Under the pieces are notes generated by a model, which worked only from the letters and a program-made list of their open reading frames with translations, was not told the DNA's origin and ran no database searches. From Gracilibacillus boraciitolerans JCM 21714 (GTDB lineage: Bacteria > Bacillota > Bacilli > Bacillales > Amphibacillaceae), in the NCBI RefSeq assembly GCF_000521485.1, contig NZ_BAVS01000002.1, forward strand, positions 1 to 64,000: a DNA stretch of 64,000 bases, written 5' to 3'. Below, one piece after another: positions 56,290 through 64,000 of the stretch. The translations under genes and the position numbers were made by a program. Every line of letters starts with the position of its first letter. Positions within the stretch are counted from its first letter, which is position 1.

Positions 56290-57054
56290 ATGGGGGGGAA
56301 AATAGCAATTCAGTTATATTCGGTTCGTGAGCATACGAATAAAGATTTTTTAGGTACACTAAGTAAGTTAGGAGAAATGGGCTATGAAGCGGTTCAATTT
56401 GCTGGATTTTTCGATACAGCTGCAGAAAAATTAAAACAAGTAATGGATGAATCTGGCTTAGTAGCTGCTGGTAGTCATATGCCTTTTGACAGTTTGACAG
56501 GAGATCAATTAAATGTATCGTTAGCGTATAATCGCGCAATAGGTAACGATCTGATTATTTGTCCAATGTTACCAGAAGAATACCGCCAAGATGAGGGTGG
56601 ATACTATCGTGCTGCCGAAGAATTAAATGAAATTGGCCGTAAGTGTAAAGAAAATGGGTTTACTTTTGCCTATCACAATCATAATATGGAGTTTTTTGAT
56701 TTAGGTAATGGAAAAAGAGGATTTGATATAATCTTTGAAGAAACAGATCGCGAGTATGTAAAAATGGAACTGGATTGTTACTGGGCGACACACGCCGGAG
56801 TGGATCCGTTACAAACGATACAAGCATATAATGATCTGGTAGTTTCCTTACATATTAAAGATATGAAAATTGAAAATGATGTAAAACGCAGTATCGAAAT
56901 AGGTAAAGGAATGCTCGATATCAAAGCGCTTTGGGAAACTGGTGAATCCGTTGGTGTCAACTGGTATATTATTGAACAGGAGCAGTTCGATGGAGATCCA
57001 TTAGACAGCGCGAAGGAAAATGTAGTGAACTTAAGGAAATTGATACAAAATTGA
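56290..57054 (+). CDS. Sugar phosphate isomerase/epimerase, TIM barrel
   Basis: The 254-residue protein starts KIAIQLYSVREHTNKDFLGTLSKLGEMGYEAVQFAGF. It has FTFAYHNHNMEFFDL, VKMELDCYWATHAGVDPLQTI and NWYIIEQEQFDGDPLDSAKENVVNLRKL, a standard small xylose-isomerase-like protein. The second codon Gly-Gly comes from a G7 run directly at the start codon. ATG 56290 lies after AAGGAG. It is smaller than the isomerase at 54106 and closer to hydroxypyruvate-isomerase- or IolE-like enzymes in shape. The substrate is unknown. Confidence 0.83.
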   Translation: MGGKIAIQLYSVREHTNKDFLGTLSKLGEMGYEAVQFAGFFDTAAEKLKQVMDESGLVAAGSHMPFDSLTGDQLNVSLAYNRAIGNDLIICPMLPEEYRQDEGGYYRAAEELNEIGRKCKENGFTFAYHNHNMEFFDLGNGKRGFDIIFEETDREYVKMELDCYWATHAGVDPLQTIQAYNDLVVSLHIKDMKIENDVKRSIEIGKGMLDIKALWETGESVGVNWYIIEQEQFDGDPLDSAKENVVNLRKLIQN

Positions 57055-57132
57055 AATATCATTTCTCATAGTTAACGAGATAAGGAATTTTCTTAATTAC
57101 AAAAAAATAAATAAGCATTTATAACTAATCTT

Positions 57133-57171
57133 AAATGGCTTGTCTTTCATGAAAAGGCAGGCCATTTATTT
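57133..57171 (+). terminator. Terminator after the ThuA operon
   Basis: AAATGGCTTGTCTTT and AAAGGCAGGCCATTT pair into an imperfect stem followed by a T-rich tail. Confidence 0.7.
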
Positions 57172-57281
57172 GAAATAAGTCAAAATATTTAAAATGGATA
57201 TATGAAAAGCAAGCGATTTTTTTCATGTTACCGTAATATCGACATACAAACAAAATTATAATAGAGTTGGAGGTAATTGAA

Positions 57282-59804
57282 ATGAAAATAAAGCAAAACC
57301 TTACTAATCAGAAATGGCAATTTAAACAAGCCAACGAAAAGATATGGTTAAGTGCTACTGTACCTGGTTGTGTACATCACGACTTAAGAGATCATCATAT
57401 AATTGAAGATCCTTTTTATGGAAAAAACGAATTGGATATGCAATGGATTGATAAAAAAGATTGGGAATATAAAACGGTTTTTGATGTTTCAAATGAAATG
57501 CTGTCAAAAGAAGTAGTCGTGTTAATATTTGAAGGTTTAGATACATACGCAGATATCTATCTAAATGATCATAAATTAATCGAGACAAATAATATGTTTC
57601 GTACATGGAATATTGATGTAAAACCATTTCTATCAATCGGAGAAAACACATTACGAATCTATTCATTCACCAATAAATCGGGACATGAAAAAACCGAACG
57701 AATTAGGATACAACTTGCCTGCAGTAAATGATCATTCAGAAGATGGTGAGGTTGGTGAGAATAAGCTAAGTGTTTTTGCAAGAAAAGCACCCTATCATTA
57801 TGGCTGGGATTGGGGGGGACCGCGTTTTGTAACAAGTGGTATATGGAAAGATGTGTATTTACAAGGATGGTCCGTGGTAAATATAACTGATTTTCATATT
57901 CAACAATCCTCTATCTCAACAGAAGTGGCTCAATTAACTGCAGTCCTGGAAATAAAATCTACGGTTAGTAAAGAAATAACAATTGAAATAAAGGATACAG
58001 ATTCAGAAAGAGCCTATGAAACTTATAAACTTGAGAAAGGAACAAATTCTATTTCTGTACCGATTACGATTGCTCATCCAAAATTATGGTGGACAAGAGA
58101 ACTAGGTGAACAAAATCTCTATACCTTTTATGCCAATATTTTAGATGAAGATGATATATTAGCTGAAGTGTCAGTGCAAACAGGTCTAAGACAAATTCAA
58201 CTTATACGAAACAAAGATAAGTATGGTACTACGTTTCAATTTGAATTAAATGGTATTCCAATCTTTGCAAAAGGTGCTAATCATATACCGAATGATAGTT
58301 TTCAAACAGATGTAACGGAGGAAAGATACCGTCATGAAATTGCAACAGCAGCTGCATCGAATATGAATATGCTTCGTGTTTGGGGGTGGAGGCATTTATG
58401 AGTACGATCTGTTCTATCAACTGTGTGATGAATACGGCATATTAGTTTGGCAAGACTTTATGTTTGCCTGTAGCATGTATCCCGGAGATCAATCATTTTT
58501 AGAAAATGTAAGACAGGAAGCGATCGACAATGTCAAACGATTACGCAATTACGCGTGTATTGCATTGTGGTGTGGGAATAACGAAATGGATGCAGCTTGG
58601 TCTGAATATGATGAAGATGGCGGCTGGGGGGGTTGGAAAGAACTCTACACCCGGGGAACAAAGAGAGGTTATTTGGAAAGCGTATGATGATATATTTCAT
58701 CATATATTGCCAGATGTAGTGGAAGAACTCGATCCAACTACTGATTATTGGCCAAGTTCTCCTATGCAGGATCTATCTCAATCGAAAGCACAACACGCTA
58801 CTTTTGATTCACTACAACAAGGAGATATTCACTATTGGGATGTATGGCACGGATTAAAGCCTTTAGAAGAATACAAAAAGTATGTTGGACGCTTTATGAG
58901 TGAATACGGATTTCAATCGTTTCCTGAGAAGAAAACCGTGCTTAGTTATGCAGAAGAAAATGATCTTGAATTAGAATCAGAAGTAATGCTGCATCATCAA
59001 AAAAATGGAGATGGTAATCGACTGATTAAAAATTATATGCAAATGTATTATAAGGATCCAAAAGACTTTTCATCCTTTTTATATTTAAGTCAAACGTTAC
59101 AAGCTGATGCGATTAAGTCAGCAATTGAAGCCCATAGACTAAATAAGCCTTTTTGTATGGGTACTTTATATTGGCAGCTAAATGATTGTTGGCCGGTAGC
59201 TTCATGGGCAAGTATGGATTATTATGGGAGATGGAAAGCGTTACAATATACTGTGAAAGATCGTTATAAGGATATTGCGTTAATTATAGATAAGCAAGGT
59301 AGTGAATGTAATTTCTATATTGTCTCGGATATATTAGACAATGTTTCTGCAGAGCTCACTATAAAACTATTCGATAGGAATGGAAATCTATTATATGAGA
59401 ATAAAGAGTTGGTATTGGCAGGCGCAAATACTTCAACTCTAGTGAAAAGTGAAAAGGTTGATAAGATTATCCAGTATAAAAAGCAGGAACAGCCAATTGT
59501 ATTACGTGGAATTATAGAAGCAAATAAGAAGTTAATAGATGCTGTAGACATTTTCTTTGAGCCAATAAAAGATCTAACGTTAGAAAAACCCAATATTACG
59601 TATGAATTAATTGAAGAAGATGGCGTAACTTGTGCTTATTTGAAATCTGAAAAATTAGCCAAGGATGTATGGTTGGAAACAGATAAGGAAGGTTATTTTA
59701 GCGAAAATAAATTTAATCTTATACCGGGCGAAAAGAAAAAGATTCATTTTTTTGAAAGATCATCTAATGTAAATTCCCCCCACCATTTATTTCTGGAGAT
59801 ATAG
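57282..59804 (+). CDS. GH2 beta-mannosidase-like glycoside hydrolase (frame interrupted three times)
   Basis: The corrected product is 839 residues, as usual for GH2 beta-mannosidases. The jelly-roll part has ATVPGCVHHDLRDHHIIEDPFYGKNE, and the linker has [22 protein letters not shown]. The barrel has [39 protein letters not shown]. The acid/base Glu lies in LWCGNNEMD and the nucleophile Glu in FMSEYGFQSFP. Frame breaks: one extra G near 57676, one extra G near 58386, one extra C near 58653. No signal peptide is visible, so it probably acts in the cytoplasm on imported mannosides. Confidence 0.88.
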
Positions 59805-59932
59805 CTATTATTAAAATAACAAGTATGTATGATTATGTTATATGAAAAAATTAGGGAATCGTTAATCTGATTATTTCAGAGGAATTAAGGGTAGATATAA
59901 ATAGAGATTGAATAGAAATGGAGGTACAAGTA

Positions 59933-60431
59933 ATGCTGAAAAATCTATTTTCAAAAAAAGAAGTTAATACAGATGTGGTAGCACCTTTGACAGGTAAGAT
60001 TATCCCTTTAGAACAAGTGCCAGATCAAGTGTTTTCCCAAAAAATGATGGGTGATGGGTTGGCGATCGAACCAACGGATAAACAAGTTGTATCCCCCAAT
60101 TGATGGTGAAATTGTGGATGTGTTTAAAACGAAACATGCAATAAGTATGAAAACAGATGGTGGTGCTGAAATTTTGGTCCATATGGGATTAGAGACGGTT
60201 GAATTAGATGGTAAAGGTTTTGATATTCAAGTTAAAAATGGGCAAAAGGTAAAAAAGGGAGATCTGCTTGCTAGATTTGAGATCGATACTATTGCAACAG
60301 AAGGTTATAAGACAGTAACGCCAATTATATTATTAAATGGTGATGATTTTGCAATGAGTAATATTACGGAAGAACAAGATGTAAGAGCAGGGAGGGTATC
60401 TTGTTTCATATTGAAAAGAAGTAAAAAATGA
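59933..60431 (+). CDS. Stand-alone PTS glucose-type EIIA (frame interrupted)
   Basis: EIIA(Glc) proteins carry phosphate from HPr to EIIB. The corrected 165-residue protein reads [50 protein letters not shown], with the phosphorylated His in AEILVHMGLETVELDGKGF. The C5 run near 60094 should be C4. ATG 59933 follows TGGAGG. No EIIB or EIIC is nearby, so it either serves a PTS encoded elsewhere, perhaps importing a beta-glucoside for the GH1 enzyme, or has a regulatory role. Confidence 0.87.
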
Positions 60432-60529
60432 CTTGGATTTTAATATCTATGGTAAAAGTGAGAGCGTATTGTAAAGTCATGGTACAATAAGGAAAGGAAA
60501 TTCACTGAAATAGGCTGAGGAGAATGGTT

Positions 60530-61143
60530 ATGGAATTAGGAAACAGAATTGTATTCATAGGCGACAGTATAACAGAATGGGTAGATTTGAAGATCAAGAA
60601 GGTATAGGGAGCGGTTATGTTCGTTTTCTTCATGATTATTTAAGAGTAACAAATCCAAATAAAAACTATGAAATTTTTAATCGTGGTATTGGTGGCGATC
60701 GTGTTACTAATCTAGAAGAACGATGGCAAGAAGATGTAATTGATCTACATCCTGAAGTCGTCTCTGTCTCGATTGGAATTAATGATGTCTGGCGCCAGTT
60801 GGATCGGCCAGATATGGACCAGGTCACACCTGATGTTTTTGAGGATAAACTTCGGAAATTATTATATGAAATAAGAGATAAACAAATTATTTTAATGGAG
60901 CCGACCGTAATTGAAGAAGATCTTAATTCTGAAGGTAACAGGAGATTAAGGGAATATGTAGAAATAGTCAGAAAGTTATCATTAGAATTTCAAACCGTTT
61001 TAGTGCCAACACACCAGGTGTTTCTTGATTATATAAAAGAAGATAGTGGTTATGCATTAACAACAGACGGTGTCCATATGAATAGTGCTGGTAATCTATT
61101 GATGGCTAAAACATGGATAAAGGCAGTCGAAAAACAGTCGTGA
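60530..61143 (+). CDS. SGNH/GDSL-family esterase (frame interrupted)
   Basis: The protein reads RIVFIGDSITEW (catalytic Ser), then a missing G near 60578 (TGGGTAG should be TGGGGTAG), then GRFEDQEGIGSGYVRFLHDYL. Later blocks are NRGIGGDRV (Gly), VSIGINDVW (Asn) and TTDGVHMNSAGNLLMAK (Asp and His). All four SGNH blocks are present in about 204 residues. It may remove acetyl groups from plant or microbial polysaccharides, in keeping with the adjacent hydrolases. Confidence 0.87.
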
Positions 61144-61161
61144 AATCAGCGACTGTTTTTT
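61132..61161 (+). terminator. Terminator after the esterase gene
   Basis: AAACAGTCG and CGACTGTTT form a stem, followed by T residues. From here to 61580 there is no gene; the stretch holds the promoter and two operators described next. Confidence 0.82.
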
Positions 61162-61317
61162 ACGGACAGAAATGGAGTAGAAAGTTAAAATCTGTCCATA
61201 ACATTGATTTAATTTCTTGCATATGACCATGATCAATACTTGAATAAAGAATATGTAAAACAATTGCATCTTCACCCAGTTATAAAATAAAAAATAAACA
61301 TTTATAAATTATTTTTA

Positions 61318-61359
61318 TTAACTGACAGCTTTTTTTGTGGTATAATGAAACCGGTATCC
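61318..61359 (+). promoter_or_regulatory. Promoter of the GH1 gene with overlapping LacI-type operator
   Basis: TTAACT (61318-61323) and TATAAT (61341-61346), 17 bases apart, form a sigma-A promoter. TGAAACCGGTATCC (61346-61359) begins in the -10 box and resembles LacI-family operators (TGAAACCGGTTTCA type). The long 5' leader to the start codon is about 220 bases. Confidence 0.55.
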
Positions 61360-61490
61360 TCTAGAACTAGCAAATTTTGAAGACTACATAGCAAAACGGT
61401 AATTTTTTTAATTGTAAAAGTGATAAAACTAGGAGTATTCATTATTTAAAAAGATAAACTGCATTATAATTTGTGTTTTTTCAAATCAAA

Positions 61491-61506
61491 AGGAAATCGG
61501 TTTCCT
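61491..61506. promoter_or_regulatory. Second LacI-type operator in the GH1 leader
   Basis: AGGAAATCGGTTTCCT is palindromic at 14 of 16 positions. It shares the CGGT centre with the operator at 61346, about 145 bases upstream. A DNA loop between two repressor-bound sites is possible. Confidence 0.5.
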
Positions 61507-61580
61507 GTAAGTTGATGTGTGTATAAAGGTTATATTTTCAGTAATTATTAACAAACTATATATTTTTGGAGGGATTTTAA

Positions 61581-62926
61581 ATGGCAATTATACAATTTCC
61601 GAAAGATATGAAATGGGGGAACAGCAACAGCTTCATATCAGATTGAAGGAGCAACAAAAGAAGGTGGACGTGGGGTATCTATCTGGGATACTTTTTCTAA
61701 GACACCTGGGAATGTGGTGAATGGTGATAATGGTGATGTCGCTTGTGACAGCTATCATCGCTTTGAAGAAGATGTGGATATTATGAAAGAGCTTGGTATT
61801 GATGTGTATCGCTTTTCGGTAGCATGGCCACGGATTTTCCCAAATGGAACTGGTGAAGTGAATCAGGAAGGTTTGGACTATTATCATCGATTGGTTGATA
61901 AACTGTTGGAAGCGGGTATTGAGCCTATGTGTACTCTATACCATTGGGATCTTCCACAAGCATTACAAGATAAAGGTGGCTGGAATAACCGCGAAACGAT
62001 TGATGCATTTGTAAACTATGCAGAAGTTATGTTTAATGAGTTTTCAGGTAAAATTAAACAATGGTTAACATTGAATGAACCATGGTGTATTTCCTTCTTG
62101 TCTAATTATATTGGCGTTCACGCACCGGGGAATCATGATCTTCAGCTTGCCACACAAATTTCGCATCACTTATTAGTGGCACATGGGAAAACAGTGAAGA
62201 AATTTCGTGAACTAGGGATTGACGGACAAATTGGTTTTGCTCCAAATACTACATGGATCGAGCCATTTAGTAATCGTCAGGAAGATATCGATGCATGTAA
62301 CCGTGAGATTGGCTGGTATATTGAGTGGTTTATGGATCCAGTCTTCAAAGGAACATATCCTGATTTTATGCTGGATTGGTTCAAGAAAAAAGGTGTTGAA
62401 TTAGATATACAAGACGGTGATATGGAAACGATAAATCAGCCTGTTGACTTCCTTGGTATTAATTATTATACAGGACATATTGGTCGTTATAAAGAAAATG
62501 AAGGATTACTAGATTGGGAAAAGATAGAAATGAATGATGAACGGACCGATATTGGCTGGCCGATCTTTCCAGAAGGTTTTTATAATGTATTAATGCGAGT
62601 TAAGAATAGTTATGGGGGATATTCCAATTTTTATTACTGAAAATGGTTCTTGTTATAATGACGAACCGGAAAATGGTCGAGTAAAAGACGTAGGGCGTAT
62701 CAATTATTTGCAGCAGCATTTAACAGCATTAAGTCGCGCTATTAGTTCAGGCGTAAATATCAAAGGTTATATTACCTGGTCATTAATGGATAACTATGAA
62801 TGGGCAGAAGGATATACCATGCGATTTGGAATTGTCCATGTTAATTACAGAACATTGGAACGCACGAAAAAAGACAGCTACTATTGGTATAAGCAAATGA
62901 TTGATAATAATTGGTTTGAGAATTAA
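61581..62926 (+). CDS. GH1 beta-glucosidase (frame interrupted twice)
   Basis: The corrected 447-residue enzyme reads [41 protein letters not shown], with acid/base Glu in WLTLNEPWC and nucleophile Glu in IFITENGSCYND. The G5 runs near 61614 and 62616 should each be G4. Conserved Gln and His (SYQIEG, LYHWDLPQAL) line the sugar site. The absence of an obvious phosphate-binding Ser-Lys-Tyr signature suggests a plain beta-glucosidase, but a 6-phospho enzyme cannot be ruled out. ATG 61581 follows TGGAGGG. Confidence 0.88.
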
Positions 62927-63057
62927 CATTAAAAAATGCTGATCAGATGCAGATTTGTATGTGACTTAATCAGTTTATCACGGCGCTAACCGTCCGTAAA
63001 ACCCCCACTGATTGAAGTCTCACTTTATTGAAAATTCATTAGTGATTATAGTATAGT

Positions 63058-63090
63058 AAAGAGTACATCTCATAAAGAGATGTACTCTTT
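63058..63090. terminator. Convergent terminator between the GH1 gene and the binding-protein gene
   Basis: AAAGAGTACATCTC and GAGATGTACTCTTT are perfect 14-base arms with a five-base loop. They are followed by T-rich sequence on the plus strand and preceded by A-rich sequence, so it can act in both directions. Nothing else is seen between 62927 and 63227. Confidence 0.88.
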
Positions 63091-63227
63091 AACTTTAGCT
63101 ATAGAAATTAATGGAGTGGTATCTTTTCGTGCAATTAAGTTTTTCTTTTTAATTTATGACAATGATATAAATTGTTCCCAGAAGGAGACTTGATATTAAG
63201 TTATTTTGCGTCTGATCTAAGCAACTT

Positions 63228-64000
63228 TCATTCTTCGTAAGTTCCGATAATCTTTAACGCTTCTTCTACCAATGACATATCAATAATTTTGTCAAAATTT
63301 AAGTCGCCTTGAATGGCACCATTTTCCTGATAAAATTGATATTGTTTCTCGACATCTTCTTCAAAGATATAACCATTTGGATTTAAACCGGTAACACCAA
63401 CTTCTTCCCATAATGCTTCATCCTTCAATGCCGTGTGGTTGGCCATGATAGATATTACTTCACCATCATCGTCGATATTTTTTATAAAGACATCGTTATA
63501 ATCTCTTACACCCTGCAGATAGGCTGCCATAAAACGAATAGCTACATCTCTGCGTTCCGTTAAAAACTTAGGTGAACCAAGCACCATGGCAATTTGTGCT
63601 TCTGGTGCATAGTCTGTTGCATCATGAAAACGTTGGTGTATGGCTTGATTTTCTCCTTGTGTAATTAAAGGTTCAATCTGTAAAGCTAGATCAACCTGTT
63701 TATTACCCATTGCTGCCATCATATTACTGAAATCACTCATTAATACAAATTCTACTTCGTCTGTAGCGACGTTGGCGTGCTTTAACATTTCGCTGTAAAT
63801 ATAATGATCAACAGCATTTTTTGTGGATACTGCGATTTTTTTACCTTTAACGTCTTCATATTCTGTTAATTCATCTTTAAGATCTTCTCGTACAACAAAA
63901 GTGAAATAGGAACTTCCTTCATTATTATGACCTTTATCTGCAATAAATCGGACATCAATACCCTGAGCAATGGAATTAAAGAAGGATGCGGAAGAGACAC
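63228..64000 (-). CDS. NitT/TauT-type ABC transporter substrate-binding protein (5' end beyond window)
   Basis: The open frame runs from the window edge, without a start, to TGA at 63228-63230, covering 257 codons. The text FFNSIAQGIDVRFIADKGHNNEG, then YEDVKGKKIAVSTKNAVDHYIYSEML and VEFVLMSDFSNMMAAMGNKQVDLALQIEPLI, is typical of SsuA/NMT1-like periplasmic proteins. These bind nitrate, sulfonates, taurine or pyrimidine precursors. The ligand cannot be named. The frame is intact over the visible part, and the N-terminal signal would lie outside the window. Confidence 0.85.
   Translation of the reverse strand, partial: VSSASFFNSIAQGIDVRFIADKGHNNEGSSYFTFVVREDLKDELTEYEDVKGKKIAVSTKNAVDHYIYSEMLKHANVATDEVEFVLMSDFSNMMAAMGNKQVDLALQIEPLITQGENQAIHQRFHDATDYAPEAQIAMVLGSPKFLTERRDVAIRFMAAYLQGVRDYNDVFIKNIDDDGEVISIMANHTALKDEALWEEVGVTGLNPNGYIFEEDVEKQYQFYQENGAIQGDLNFDKIIDMSLVEEALKIIGTYEE

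Overview
The window is AT-rich DNA (roughly one third G+C by eye) from a low-GC Gram-positive bacterium, most likely a Bacillaceae member of the Gracilibacillus/Amphibacillus/Oceanobacillus type. The reasons are Bacillus-style gene families (YdbS/YdbT, YesL/M/N-like genes, a SinR-like regulator, TrmL, lipoproteins with Gram-positive lipoboxes), purine-rich ribosome binding sites, frequent TTG/GTG starts and a CcpA-type cre site. The genus is inference.

Layout. 1-2154: the tail of a type II-A CRISPR-Cas locus (cas1 end, cas2, long csn2, 12-repeat array). 2181-10440: a TRAP transporter for an acidic sugar, a LysM/M14 cell-wall peptidase, a TetR regulator, uronate isomerase uxaC and a XylR-like ROK repressor. 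10483-22316: a YesM/YesN-like two-component system divergent from a YesL-like protein, a sugar ABC transporter, an AraC regulator, three Gfo/Idh dehydrogenases and a sugar isomerase. 22412-33861: an AEC transporter, then a LarA-family nickel enzyme, a UxuB-like SDR, larE, gluconokinase, larB and a complete nickel-type ABC transporter. 33887-46572: housekeeping genes (YdbS/YdbT, ZIP transporter, tRNA-Gly, QueG, Ogt, TrmL, HD hydrolase, phosphoesterase), two small acidic lipoproteins and a decayed GntR/ABC operon. 46698-51329: an exopolysaccharide-like patch (Wzz-like protein, two glycosyltransferases, SinR-like and DegU-like regulators). 51335-62926: a glycan-use region (AraC, ThuA, Gfo/Idh and isomerase genes, GH2 mannosidase, PTS EIIA, SGNH esterase, GH1 glucosidase). 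The right edge holds part of a NitT/TauT-type binding protein.

The most interesting system is a set of genes tied together by one operator motif (TTAATTTGTT-N5-AACAAATTAA), found at the TRAP operon, uxaC, the ROK gene and the larA operon. Read together, the genes predict this route: import of a uronate, UxaC to fructuronate, UxuB-like SDR to mannonate, a LarA-type nickel-pincer 2-epimerase to gluconate, then gluconokinase to 6-phosphogluconate. This would bypass mannonate dehydratase and the KDG branch. The cofactor genes larE and larB and a nickel importer are co-located; larC is not in the window.

Data quality matters for every reading. About 37 single- or double-base indels interrupt about 27 genes, and dozens of G or C runs that should be 4 long are 7 long, inserting an extra Gly or Pro into conserved motifs. 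I treat these as systematic sequence errors and annotate the interrupted genes as whole genes, stating where the frame breaks.
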